DNA from: Cyathus striatus
Lineage: Eukaryota > Basidiomycota > Agaricomycetes > Agaricales > Nidulariaceae
Assembly: GCA_025738555.1 (NCBI GenBank)
Contig: JAOVFP010000010.1
Location: 868,001-932,000, forward strand
Length of the DNA stretch: 64,000 nt
Direction of reading: 5' to 3'
The translations under genes were made by a program, and so were the position numbers. Below the pieces are notes generated by a model. It made no database searches. It worked only from the letters and a program-made list of their open reading frames with translations, and was not told where the DNA came from. Of the stretch, positions 44,862 through 58,065 are shown piece after piece (within the stretch, counting starts at the first letter, position 1; the number at the start of each line of letters is the position of its first letter).

Positions 44862-45516
44862 TCATGTATCCCCACTCTCCATTCGATCCATGATCGCCGC
44901 AGCAATGACCGACATGATCCCAAAAACGTAACAGCTGAACGCCACAACTATTGCCAATGCTGTGGAGTCGGACATCGTAAAAATATCCCAGAGTAGCATA
45001 ATTTGAACAATAACTCCTGGTAGCATTGTGATAGCAGTATAGGAGGGGGGGCCGATACTTTTCACTTGTGTCTGTATGTGAATATGATGGGTGTAGCTGA
45101 TGTGAGTATGCAACGCAAGCGCTTACAATAAATGTATCTTCATGTACTCCATAGTATATGAATGAAATGCGTCCTGTTAAAAGAATAGCTCCAACAGCAA
45201 GGCAGGATGCGGAAGTTCGTTCTTGACGAGTGTATACTCTGGCAGATCAGGTGAGCACGCTCGCTTTCAGTATGCAGGAATTTATGTCATAGATATTACG
45301 TTAGCAACACCGAAATCTGCAAAGAGATACAGGAAGTGATATGTACATAATTGAAAATCATGAAACTCTTACGATAACAATGTAAACAGCGTGTTGTGCG
45401 CTGAACCTCCGAAGGAGTGGCCTAACTTTGGATCTGTCTTCAGAGGCTTTTACAATGTCATAGTACGGTGTAAAATAAAGGATCAACAATTTGAGATGAT
45501 GTAGAACTCTGGACAT
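44862..45516 (-). CDS. Array-family membrane protein D2, diverged, intact, inverted
   Basis: The only family member on the minus strand: 160 residues, exons 45516-45373, 45316-45300 (17 nt), 45238-45127 (112 nt) and 45071-44862 in reading order. The start at MSRVLHHLKL keeps exon 1 at the usual 144 nt. Family motifs: FTPYYDIVKASED, LLRRFSAQHAVYIVI, VGAILLTGRISF, GPPSYTAITMLPGVIVQIML. Four introns-and-exon borders match the paralogues exactly despite low sequence identity. Function unknown. Confidence 0.8.
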
Positions 45517-46329
45517 GGGGGTAAGTTGATATATAGTTTTTTGAACGATCAATAGTATCTATATACTTCACGCAGTTTATGTATGCACAAAGGAAGACAG
45601 CGCTTACTGGTGCACTTTCTTGTCTTAAACCAAATGCGTGTTTTCGAGAAACATGGTACTTGTTTGATAAATGCCTATTGCTCCTGCGCGCGAGCCATAC
45701 TCTTGTAGTTACGGGGGGTTTGATCCTCTTATGGTACACAAGTACTTAAAAATATGCACATCACTTGACATCCACTGATTGTTCTCGCCAAAAATGGATT
45801 TCATCCACAATGAAGTGCGAGACCACGAGTACCTGTAAGAACATGGTATTACATCATTTGAGATATTAACTATAAGATTATGTCTCCAGAAGGATCGAAC
45901 TAGATTTCAATCCTAGGTTTCTCATGTAAATAAAACGGGTGCAGGACTGTATGTTTCGATACTTAAGGAGACGGAAAACAGCCTCTTATTGCTCCGCCAC
46001 GTGACCCTGACCAAAAAGTCTTGTTCTGCTGCGTATTTCTGAGCATTGAATTTCCGCAGTCAGATAACTTTGCTTAGCTCTCTTTACTGAAACATCTCAT
46101 TTGGTAGTCGCGTGTCGGTTATGTGTATGTCACCCAGTATAGTTAGGTTTTGTCTTCGGTGATCGGTCAAATAGATCCCGCCGGAAGACTATTTATATTT
46201 CATGCCCAGATGGAACTTAACACGTGTTCTTCAGTGAAACCAAATAATCCAATGTTTAGTTTAATGCCTACTTATCTGCAGGTGTATAAAAACAAGGATG
46301 GATTGAAGATAAGCGTTCATACTTTCGCT

Positions 46330-47031
46330 ATGTCAACTGTAGTATCCATATTTCTGCACATTGCTCGCATCTCCGTTCATTTCATCACGCCATACAACGA
46401 GGTTACAAAGGCCATGGAAGACGCGTCCAAAGTTGAGACACTTGTCCGAAAGTTTAGCAAACAACGTGCATTGTGTCTAGTGATTGTAAGCCGCTATATT
46501 CTCATAACTAGTGGTTAACATACTATTCACTGTATTTTTTTTACAGTTGTCAGCTCTCCTAACGTAAGTTATAATCCTTTCTTTAAACTAAGACTTAAAA
46601 AATTGTTGACTGCTCACGGAACGTCATTTAGCACATACATTCACCGAAACAAATCTTCATCCGCCTGCCTTTCCCTTGGGGCTATCCTCTTTGTCGGACG
46701 TATTTCCTTTATGCATGATGAAGTAAATGAAGATAAATTTGCCGTATGTTTATGAAAAGTTAACTGTTAACTATTTTTCTTCTGACTTCGTCTTTTTCTA
46801 CCACAGATTCATGTAAGAAGCATAGGGCCCTATTCATACACACTTGTGATGTCGCTACCGGATATTATCGTTCAAGTGATGCTGCTGAATGAGATATTTG
46901 TCTTGTCGAACTCTAAGGCATTTGCGGTAGTAATGGCAATCAGCTGTTATTCTCCTGGATTATTGTTGGTCGTTGCCATAGGAATGATGACATGGACGGA
47001 GGGGTTAAGGGGTGAAGATATCCCATACTAG
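46330..47031 (+). CDS. Array-family membrane protein D3, diverged, intact
   Basis: 169 residues, exons 46330-46485, 46547-46563 (17 nt), 46632-46743 (112 nt) and 46807-47031. Motifs: FITPYNEVTKAMEDASKVET, LVRKFSKQRALCLVI, LGAILFVGRISF, GPYSYTLVMSLPDIIVQVML. Longer C-terminus (TEGLRGEDIPY). An open frame continues upstream of the chosen ATG to 46150, so the start could lie further out. Transcribed away from D2. Function unknown. Confidence 0.78.
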
Positions 47032-47609
47032 ATGATTATTTTGTACATTCCCTTTTCAGCGGTAAACTTTAGCCATCCACATAACATTCTAATGTATCGT
47101 TATAAAGTGCAAACCTAAGTCTCTACAAATCGCCGATAGCGCTCAAGACAGTTTACCTGAGCTGGACCTGAGTTCAGCGCCATTAATGCAGTAGGGAATT
47201 TGTGGCTGGAAATGGTGGCGTACTAAAGATCCGGGATAACCCTAATGCTTATACTTATCATTATACAGGCGACACGAGGTAAGTGTGTTATAAAGGATCC
47301 ATATATAACTAATTTGGCTTGTAATCGTTCAGCACTCTTCGCGCCCACACACTGTCTATGATGCGCGAGTTCCGAATGCCACCAACAGGAGTTTCACTAA
47401 ATAAAATTACTTCATCAGTGGCAATACCAGCGAAAAGGGTTTCCTGGGCACAATCCTTCTCTCTAATAATGTTTTAGGCTCTTCTGCCCTAGTATGAAGG
47501 CACAAATCCCCTCGAGGATGGACTTCGAGCTGCTTCGTTTGGGTAGGTATTGTTTCATATTCAATGGGAGATGTCGAGGTGTCGAAGTCATCTAGGATAA
47601 AGTAGTATA

Positions 47610-47894
47610 CTGCACCCTTTCGACCAACTGTTCGTCGAATTACGCTGTGACGATGATGAACAGTTGGACCCTCTGTTCAAGGGTCAGTGTGATGCGTGAA
47701 AAATTGAGGATCTGTTCATCACTAAATGATTTTGAGCTAAATTTTTCACAAAAAGCGACGATTTTATTTCATGTTTTTAAATATTTCCTTGTACCTCTGT
47801 TCATGGGGAGCTGTGACGCGTGACGAAAGGTATATTTGTTCAAGTTCATGGCATCGTGTGATGCGTTACTGAACAGTTGGTCGAAAGGGTGCAG
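47610..47894. mobile_element. MITE, 285 bp, TA target duplication
   Basis: Perfect terminal inverted repeats of about 24 bp (CTGCACCCTTTCGACCAACT and the next bases) flanked by TA on both sides (47608-47609, 47895-47896). Further GAACAGTTGG-like copies lie inside. No coding capacity. TA duplication and length suit a non-autonomous Tc1/mariner-type element. Confidence 0.75.
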
Positions 47895-48535
47895 TAGTAC
47901 TAGGTGATAGCCTGGTTAGTGATTTCAATACTGCTCAATTAATTGAGAATAAATTCAAAGAAAGACGCAGATATAATGGTGCATGATGAATATTTCCCAA
48001 GGTATAGCAAGTGCATGTAAAATGACAGGACCCCGCCGAAGAGCATTATCTTGCACTATTCCTGGATGCTTGATATGACGTTTAAGTTCTTTCTAACTAT
48101 TGATCTAATATAAAATTTCAGTCCGAAAACAACACTTCTTTCCATGTCAGCTCAGAGGCTAGTAGAGCCCACCAGTCAGTCACCTTTACAACACATATGT
48201 TCAAATTTATGGCATCAATACCATGGATTTGATTCTAGAGCTCATGCTTCATTCTGCTAAAATTTTCTCATATTCTGTCGGCAAATCACTTCTTGATTTA
48301 TCTGGGGTCCATCCATCATTTGATCTGTTACGTTTTTACCAATATTTTAAAACACATATTGTAACACCTTCCATGATCATATCTATTCATGGTGGTTATG
48401 AGTGAACTAGGTCCTCAGATTCTCAAAAACAAATAGTTTCAATCTTTAGCAGTTAGTTCATTGAAGCAACATTAAATTCATTCACTGATAGTCCATATTT
48501 ACTGTTTGTGTACCAAGACATTCTGCTTTGAAGAC
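47895..48535. other. No gene recognised
   Basis: Short open frames only, AT-rich. Lies between the MITE and the broken Kre9-like gene K1. Confidence 0.4.
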
Positions 48536-49023
48536 CTACACAACAATTTGGAAATCAGGGCTGATATCCCCAGAGTCTCCGAAAACTTGAAGGCAAGTTA
48601 AGTTGATAGAATGATATGAATATATGTATAAGACTTATGGGTGATATGGTAGGTCCCAGGAGCAACATTGGGAACAGTAAAGTTAACACTGCTGGACCTG
48701 AGATCAAATCCCTGTGCAAGGACTAACTCGATGTTGCTGAGAAGGATGAGAGCACCATTCAAGATGTTCTCTGGAGCATTGGAAGTATCCCGAACAGAAC
48801 ATATAAGTAAATCCTCTGACTCCATTCACTGAAGAGTTCATTGAGCATACCAAGTGACACTCTGAATATCTCCAATGGTCCATACAGTGGATGCGGTTGG
48901 AGTAAGAATTGTAGGATCGAAGACATCCAAGGCGGATCTAGAAGCATGTTCGATGGGGGAAGCATTGACCGCAGTGTGGACAACTGAAAGAAGAACGGAT
49001 GCAAGAGTAGATTTGAAGTTCAT
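48536..49023 (-). pseudogene. Kre9/Knh1-like secreted protein K1, splice sites broken
   Basis: Homologue of K2 in the same three-exon layout: signal peptide MNFKSTLASVLLSVVHTAVN, SALDVFDPTILTPTASTVWT, then DTSNAPENILNGALILL, LAQGFDLRSSSVNFTVP and FGDSGDISPDFQIVV. The acceptor of intron 1 reads TTCG where K2 has TTAG, and the donor of intron 2 reads ATAAGT where K2 has GTAAGC. Neither intron can be removed normally, so the gene is probably dead although its exons remain open. Confidence 0.75.
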
Positions 49024-49284
49024 TGTCATAAATTGATAGTTTGAAAATTGAATACACTGGAACATTCAATGAAAATGTAGATGAAGAGAATGATGAAAAA
49101 TGAAGTGATCAGCTGTAGCCTTTATATTGTTGAGAGTGGGGAGGTGTTATATGGTCATCTGGGAGATATTTGCAAATAACTTTAAAAGAACTGGGTATAC
49201 CCCTTTCATCACCAAATTATTACTTCTTTGGTTTAAGTTCAGCTTTACCAAGTCATGACTGTCACAGCAATTGATCACTACCAC

Positions 49285-50440
49285 TAAGCTGCTGTTGTGC
49301 AAGATCATTAAATTGGTAAATTTGAGATCAATCATTGTTACATTAAGTAGAAATCAGTCCTTTTTTATTTGAAATCAATCCCAATTCAATCCAAAATCAT
49401 TAGAAATCATTGGAGTGAAATTGATGAGAAATAAATAAGAAATCAGTCAAAAATCAATTAAAAATCAATGGATATCTTAAAATTGTTAGGTACCCTACTA
49501 CAGAATATACTATATACTAGGGTGACTACTATATTCATACTTACTTTATCTGCTACACCATGAGTCCTTTTCTAACATGTAAAATTTTCTCTATATTACA
49601 CATACCTGGAGAGCGAAATCAATGTTGAAATCATTGCTGAAGTCAATCCTTTTTGGAGTCATTGGGGAGATCAATGTAAATTCTGAGGGGAGTCAATGGG
49701 AGATCATTGCTGAAATCAATGTGAAAATCAATGTTATATAATATGGAAATCATTGCTAAAATCAATGCTAAGTTTAATGTTATTCCAATACTTTTTTATA
49801 TTTATTTTCATCATACATAAATGTACATATTATGTAAAAGTGTTATATTAGCAATAATACTATAGCTTAGAAAACATGATCATGTAATCATGTGATTTCA
49901 TCTTTCTAGCATTTTTGAAACTAGTACACCTCTGTGAAGGCTGTAGAATAGAATAAAATAATTTTTTAATTTTAGTATTTATTTCCCATTGATTTCCCAA
50001 TAATTTCAACAATAATTTCTCTATGATATAACATTGATTTCCCATTGAACTATCATTGATTTCCCTTGGAATTTACATTGATCTCCCCAATGACTCCAAA
50101 AAGGATTGGTTTCAGCAATGATTTCAACATTGATTTCGCTCTCCAGGTATGTGTAATATAGAGAAAAGTTTACATGTTAGAAAAGGACTCATGGTGTAGA
50201 CTTAGTAGATAAAGTAACTATATGTATGTATTTAACCACCCTAGTATATAGTATATCCTGTAGTAGGGTACCTAACAATTTCGTGCTATCCATTGATTTT
50301 TGATTGGTTTCTTATTTATTTCTCATTGATTTCGGATTGAAGTGGGATTGATTTCTAACTAGAAAAGGACTGATTTCTACTTAATGTAACAATGATTGAT
50401 CTCAAATTTATTAATTTAATGATCCCGCACAACAACAGCT
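49285..50440. repeat. Long inverted repeat (~1.15 kb) built from AAATCAATG words
   Basis: The left half from about 49285 (AGCTGCTGTTGTGCAAGATC) pairs imperfectly with the right half ending near 50440 (AACAACAGCT). Arms of roughly 430-500 bp include GGTACCCTACTACAG / CTGTAGTAGGGTACC and GAGAGCGAAATCAATGTTGA with its complement. Both arms are filled with GAAATCA(A/T)TG words. It lies between K1 and the broken OYE O1, in the place of their shared promoter. It resembles a foldback element; no clean target duplication found. Confidence 0.88.
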
Positions 50441-50534
50441 ACCAGTGTGTCAGTTACATCTAGTATTAAAATCTCTCGAGGCATACCCATTTGTTAAAAC
50501 ATTGAACCTCACTTTTCTTCATACACAAAACAAA

Positions 50535-51526
50535 ATGTCCAGCAAACCTCTTTTTCTCCAGCCTACATCTATCGGTTGCCTCACTCTCCAACATCGCGTT
50601 TTGCACGCTCTATTGACACGATTTAGGAATTTTAAGTATACTTATGTCCCGTTCACCGACCTCATGAAAGAATATTATGTCCAAAGAGCATCCACTTCTG
50701 GAACGTTCGTAATTTCAGAGGGCGCGTTGATCTCGTTGAAATCCGCAGGCTATGCCAACAGTCCTGGGATATGGAGTGAAATGATCAGCATTAGATCGTA
50801 AACGCAGTTCACTCCAAAGGTAGTTACATCTACCTACAACTTTTTTCTATGGGCCATGCAGCAGGACTCTCCGATTTGGAAGAGGACAGCATCACCCTCG
50901 TTGGTCCATCGCCGATTTCGCTTTCCACTCAGCCGCAACCAATTCCCAAAGAGCTTTCAATTGAAGAAATACGCGAATATGTTCAAAATTTTGCTGTTGC
51001 TGCTAAGAATGCAGATTTTTCCTTGGAGCATTGGCCAAGGTATGTTCATCTCGAAACTTTGTGGATTAATGTCAGACATATTTATTTGTTGTTTAGAGAT
51101 GAGAACGACTGATCCGATTACCCAACTCAGCCACATCGTGCGTGACCTAAAAAAGCGCACCCGAATCTAGCGTACTTTCACGCAATCGAGACTCTTTTCG
51201 CACTTGAATATGACGCATAACTTGCACACTTGAGCCAGTCAAGCGACTTCATCCGGGATATATGGGGACCGAAGACATTAATATCATCTGGAGGTTTTAC
51301 GAGGGAAATTGCTATACAAGCTGCTCAAGGGAAGGGGAATTGCATTGCATTTGGAAGACACTATATTGCTAATGTACCTCTTGATTGAATCATCATTTGT
51401 TACTATTCTAATTTTCTTCATAGCTTGATTTACCGAAATGGCTGTTGGAGGATTGAAGATCCTAAACCCGAAAAGGGGTATATTGATTATCAATTTCATG
51501 GTCAAGAAGTGGCTGTCGTGAACTGA
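50535..51526 (+). pseudogene. Old Yellow Enzyme O1, broken
   Basis: N-terminal exon (MSSKPLFLQPTSIGCLTL, LMKEYYVQRASTSGTFVI, GYANSPGIWSE) matches O2 closely. Then the frame breaks at the first intron region; the next part (GPSPISLSTQPQPIPKEL, FAVAAKNA) runs into sequence lacking the EIHGANGY active site and the SDQFLQDMSN segment. The tail (FTREIAIQAAQGKGNCIAFG, KRGYIDYQFHGQEVAVVN) is recognisable with stops. No enzyme activity is expected. Confidence 0.8.
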
Positions 51527-51767
51527 CCAAAACCAGTAGAACTATGTGAAGCTAAAGAAGAAACATTCAATGCGTTGCAGCATATTTGCTTTTTAGTGGT
51601 TATGATCAGAAGTCGTGTGCGCCTGATCTGTACATCACCTTCGAATTGTAAAGCCAACCGATTTAACAACCCGGCACTGAAATACATCAATAATGCTTGC
51701 TATAGTCCGTATTTACAGCTCGTATACATTGTCAAATCCATGAGCTTTCAAGATGCTACGAATTAAC

Positions 51768-52254
51768 CTAAGTGACAATCTGGAAGAAAGGGCTGACGTC
51801 TCCAGAGTCTCCGAAGACTTGAAAGCATATTAACATCACAAAGTAGTTGATATATACTATAAGGCTTACGAATGATCTGATAACTTCCAGGTGTTACGTC
51901 GGGCACAGTAATGTCTACACTGCCGGATCTGAGATCGAAACCTTGCGCAAGAACCAGGTTGGCCGTTCTGAGGAAGACTTCCGCGCCGTTGGAGATGTTT
52001 ACCGGGGCATTAGAGGTGTCCCTAATAATAGTTAAAGTTGTAAGTAGACGATCTTCAAATTAGGTGGAGAGTCAATTATACCAAGTAACACTCTGAACGG
52101 TTCCAATGGTCCAAACTGTGGTCGCAGTAGGTGTAAGTATTGTCGGGTCAAAGACGTCCAAGGCGCTCCTCGAGGTGATTTCAACGGGAGATGCCTTGAC
52201 GGAAACGCTGGCGAGCGAGAGAAGAATGGTTGCCAATGAAAGCTTGAAGTTCAT
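51768..52254 (-). CDS. Kre9/Knh1-like secreted protein K2
   Basis: 124 residues, exons 52254-52082, 52021-51870 and 51817-51768, GT-AG introns of 60 and 52 nt. Signal peptide MNFKLSLATILLSLASVSVK, then one domain with SALDVFDPTILTPTATTVWT, SVTWDTSNAP (split by intron 1), LAQGFDLRSGSVDITVP and FGDSGDVSPFFQIVT at the stop. This is the N-terminal Kre9/Knh1-type domain common in fungal cell-surface proteins linked to beta-glucan or wall assembly. The Ser/Thr-rich tail and GPI signal of many relatives are absent, so it should be a small secreted protein. Divergent from the intact OYE O2. Confidence 0.82.
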
Positions 52255-54136
52255 GGTCGTAAGCTCGTAATATGGTAAGTGTGACAAACGTCGATGTGTT
52301 CAATGACTCGGGGGAAGTGAACGATAGATATTACAGAGAACAGACAGAGTATTTATATTGCTAGAGGTTGAGGCATTCCATGCCCGTCGTGGATCCACCG
52401 ATGTAAGGATATGTATTCGATCGTTCGTGTATCATCGACACCGGGAAAAGTAGACAGAAATAGTGGAGGTAAAACTCCTCCGTCGCTTGGTGATTACTTC
52501 TTGGGTACAGAGTTGTGCACTACGGGGTACAGTCGCCGTTAAAAAGCCGGCAGAGCGTTTGGCATTGGATTGGCATGTGGGTGGTGACATTCACGACTAA
52601 GTATAGCCAGATAGTCTAAAATCATATATTACTGTTGTAGCAGAGAGTTCTTCCGCAGAATATCCGTTGCAACCTTGCGGAAAGCTAAGACCTTCATTTT
52701 GAGTCATCAGCAAGTACTAGACATTACGAATATTACTTACATCAAGATGGATGAACTAAATTTATCTGAAACAGTTCTGAGAAAGCGAAGTAGAGTAATC
52801 AATATGTGTCACAGGCAGCCGTCGATCCCCGTGAGTGCACTGTGTACATACTCGAAGAATAATATACATCGGTACGGTCCCGTTTTTTGTACTGAGGAGA
52901 ATTTAACGGAATCGAAAATAGATTGTTTTTCTCTTGGGAAGCTGTTCACACAGACAAGGTACCTGATTGACGACGTGTGATAGAGAAGCCAGTATGTTCC
53001 TAAAATACTAACCGTGCTTCCGGATGAACCTGAAAAACATAGGACCCATATAAAGAAGGGAAGCTGGCATAGGATGTTAGAATTGTCTATTAGAATAGTC
53101 CCGTTAAGATCGTTTTTCGAATCGGGAAGGCTATGCGAAGGACGAAGTAGCAAGGAAAGTAACACGAAAAGAAAGGTTTCTTTGCGTCTTTAGCAAATCC
53201 CTTCGAGACAAACAAACACAGAGTATACGCGTCCTTCATTCCAGTGACTGCGTCTACCACGAGCACCCACATTTCTTCGAATTTCTCGTTTTCTTTAGGA
53301 ACGGCCCGACGTAAAGAGGAACTAGGTACCCATTAAATCTCGTCGATATCCCCCCCCGTTTAAGATGAAGATGTTAGAGATCTCTACTCCTGACTAAGCA
53401 GCTCACTAATGCTCCACAATCACTGGCAGCGTAGAGCTGGTACAGTCGTAGACTGCAGTGCTTAGTCACCGCTCTCCACTATTCAGATTCATTCGCTTTT
53501 TATGCCTCTGAAGAAAGAGTCGGAAGGGACATATTCTGGAATAATGGGAATCGAAGTTCCAGCAGCCAGCTTATGGAAGGATTTGGGAGGGAGTCAAGCT
53601 GGCGTGACACGTTGAAGAAAAGACGCGTCAGACGATTTACCGTCACTGTCACACTCTTTGGCAACAACATCTAAACCAAATAAACGCGTCATCAGCACAA
53701 AAATACCCTCTCGCTTTTGATTTCAAAGCTAGCCTTTACCAATACCAGCGCTCGCCGCTCATTAATCATTAGCGCTAGCACCCACCTCTCTCCTAATCTC
53801 CCATCCCTTCCAAACACCTAGCCATAAATATCCCAACCAGCGACTTCCCGTTGATATCGCAATCCGTCGATCTCCTACAAGCACAACATGACCAAAGCGC
53901 ATGACTACTCCACCGCCATAATGCTCACTAATGATCGTAATCAACAAAGACTAAAACATCAATCTCACCTAATCTCTCTCACAGAATTGACGCGACTGAT
54001 TACGGAGATGGCGAAAACATAGATAACCTGTGAGTATAAAGTTTAACCTTTTTTACCGATGATTTTTCAGTATCGCTCACTACACCTTGCTTTTCATAAC
54101 CCTACCTCCGCTTCGCAACTTACAATCTAAACGACA
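52255..54136. other. K2-O2 intergenic region
   Basis: About 1.9 kb between divergent genes. Open frames of 100-118 codons on both strands near 52675-53165 overlap each other and have no motifs. An inverted pair GACTAAGCA / TGCTTAGTC lies at about 53392 and 53458. Several CT-rich stretches lie just before the O2 start. Confidence 0.4.
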
Positions 54137-55465
<1,329 letters not shown>

Positions 55466-56319
55466 GTTATTGTGTAGGTGTGTTGTAGCTGAATTGTTGT
55501 TGGGTGGATGTCGATTTACGGGTTTACGAACGGATTCTGTGTGATATATTTATGATGTAGATATATTATGTAAAGCATTAATATTTTTCTTAAATGGGAT
55601 GTAACACGTAAGACACAAGGCAATGTCAATCTCGAGTTCTATTTCTAGGTTCGAAACCGACAAGAATGTGTCGGACCACTTCCAGGCGGGAGTTATTACC
55701 ATGATAGTGATATAGATACCTTGGTCCACAGCATGTGACTTACGGAATACGCATGGCACTCAGACCTGTTCATATGCAACTCTAGGACAGCACTTCATTT
55801 TCAGACAGTAGCGCAGCTGTTTGATTTCATGTTACTCCGACAATCAGATGTCGGGTTCGGAGGTGTCCAGTCTTCAAGCTTCACGCAAGGTACGTGAAGA
55901 TAGCGATGGCGTCAGGCTCGAAATAACAGTCTGACCACTCCGTTCTCCAATACAGTCACATCTCTTTCATTTACTGATGCCAGCTTGCGTGTTCTCTCCT
56001 TGTAGTGTCTTCAGCTGTAACAGCATAAATGCCATGTCAACATAATTATCAACATGCAGAATATTCTCAGTGAACAGGTGCGTACTTTCTGTGAGGTTGG
56101 ACCAGAGTTTCCGGACTTCGAACGGAAACTGGCAATGCATATTAATACTATGTCGGTTTCAGAAGAGGGACCAGGTCCCAGTGTAACATGCACCTCAGAA
56201 GATATAATTTCCTACATAAATCGAAATGTCAATGAGAACTATCGACAGTTCGTGTGTGAAGTGAAATCCAAGTGAGTTGAAGTAAACTAGTTACAGATAC
56301 AAAATTGAGGCACTAAGCG
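55466..56319. other. Spacer with one unassigned small ORF
   Basis: No recognised gene. A plus-strand frame at 56054-56275 (MQNILSEQVRTFCEVGPEFP onward, 73 codons) has an ATG and charged composition but no family match I know and no supported introns. Confidence 0.4.
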
Positions 56320-56594
56320 TCCATCTGGAAGAAGGCACTTCAGTTTCTAGAATCGCCAAACACTAAGTTTGGACAACAATCAATCTTCAATTTCAACGAC
56401 GAAAACCGGAACTCACGAGTGATTTGGTATTGTCCAGGAGGGACAACAGGTATAGTAAAGTTCACACTTCCAGACTTGAGGTCGAAGTCCTTAGCAAGGA
56501 CTACATCAGCCTCCATGAAGTATACAAGTGCGTACCCAGTACTATATCCTTCTATACGGTAGACACTACAATGTCTTAGCATATGGGTCACCAC
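56320..56594 (-). pseudogene. Kre9-like fragment K3
   Basis: Only the second half of the domain remains: VVLAKDFDLKSGSVNFTIPV, PPGQYQIT, a donor GTGAGTTCC, then VFGDSRN. The signal peptide and DTSNAP exon are missing. It is the third trace of the Kre9-like/OYE pair, truncated where element X2 begins at 56603. Confidence 0.72.
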
Positions 56595-57125
56595 GCCGAA
56601 AATTCCCGCTACCTTTTAAGGTAGTAGGGTTATGTAGGGTGATGAAAAATCAAATTTTGCAGAGCGAACACCTCCCATCAACCGGAGTTTAAATGAGTTC
56701 GAAATAACGGTCATTCCCGTATCCCAACCGCTCAAACCTCCACCGCATCGTCATAGATAAGAGTTCGTTTGTATTATTTATTTTGCATCGTCGCTTTCAA
56801 GTTCTATGTTCTATAGTATGCTTCATTATATTGTGCTTCTCAGAATACTTTATGGAATATACTTAGGTCTTAACTAGTAATATATCTGTTCCATGAGTCC
56901 ACTATAAGTAACTTAGTACATAGGTAGTTGCCATGCATATGCATGTGATTTTTGTCTCGACAAGTTTTCCCTTTGCACTGCTACTGTAAAAATTCACACC
57001 AAGTTTTTGATGACAAAATGTCTCCTCGCCAGAACATCATAGTATAGACATGTGATGATGGCTGTACACCGTACCGTATACGGTATACGGCCGTATAGCT
57101 TACGGTCAGGTGACGGTTACGGTTT

Positions 57126-58065
57126 ATGACGCTCCATCCATTAATTAATTCACCGTACTTCTAATTCGGTTTGCCGTAGATAAGTCATTGCCGTACTCAC
57201 ACAATCCGCCCATTTTCCGTATTTCCACACATATCCTCACCTATGCCATATAATTACATACCCATATATCCTACCACTGCAGATATCTCTTTTATAATGC
57301 CCGTTTCGACGACTTTCTGAGGTTTCGGAAAATTCCGTTTTAATTCCCACGCACTTATGAGCATTGTGCCGTACATCCAACTTCATCCAACTGTACCGTT
57401 AGGCATTACAGAACTTTTTTTAAGCTCTTCTATCATTGTTGTACATTTTATTAATATATATCTGACACCATATGTTTATTATGTCAGGTTTCGATGTTAT
57501 CTCCTATATAAAATTACCTGTACACTGCCCATCAAAGTAAGGCCATGTCCAGACATCTACATGTTTAACTTGGCAAGTCATGAACTTAGATAATCTGAGA
57601 CATTTGATAGCTACCTACATGCAATACAAGGCTCTAATTATGTTATGTACCTCTTCTACACTACTTTTCTATAACATATGCATCTTGCTTAATGTATTTA
57701 TAGCAATAAAGCAGTGTTTTGGAAAGCTGAACATGCAGTATACAATGTAAAACCTGAAATAAGAAATTTAAATGATGTTCCGTAATGCCTGACAGTAAAG
57801 TAGAATGAAGTTGGATGTACGGCGCGACTCTCAGAAGTGCGTGGGAATTAAAACGGAATTTTCCGAAACCTCAGAAAGTCGTCGAAACGGGCATTATAAA
57901 AGAGATATCTGCAGTGGTAGGATATATAAGTATGTAATTATATAGTATAAGTGAAGATATGTGTAGAAATACAGAAAATGAGCAGATTGTGTGAGTACGG
58001 CAACGACTTATCTACGGCAAACCAAATTAGAAGTACGGTGAATTAATTAATGGATGGAGCGTCAT
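57126..58065. mobile_element. Foldback element with ~285 bp arms, nested in hAT2
   Basis: 940 bp starting ATGACGCTCCATCCATTAAT and ending with its reverse complement. Arms (57126-57413 and 57779-58065) are about 90-95% complementary; the 365 bp centre is unique and non-coding. Flanks TACGGTTT and AACGGTTT agree at 7 of 8 positions, so an 8-9 bp duplication is likely. Long arms suit a Mutator-like or foldback MITE. Confidence 0.88.

Noticed and set aside
11069..47031. Idea that the membrane family is fungal pheromone receptor (STE3) or a known tetraspanin
   Set aside because: Protein is about 160 residues with 4-5 hydrophobic segments; no seven-TM layout and no Cys-Cys-Gly tetraspanin loop.
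52675..53165. Overlapping ORFs of 101 (+) and 118 (-) codons between K2 and O2
   Set aside because: Neither has a recognisable domain, and they overlap on opposite strands in an intergenic region.
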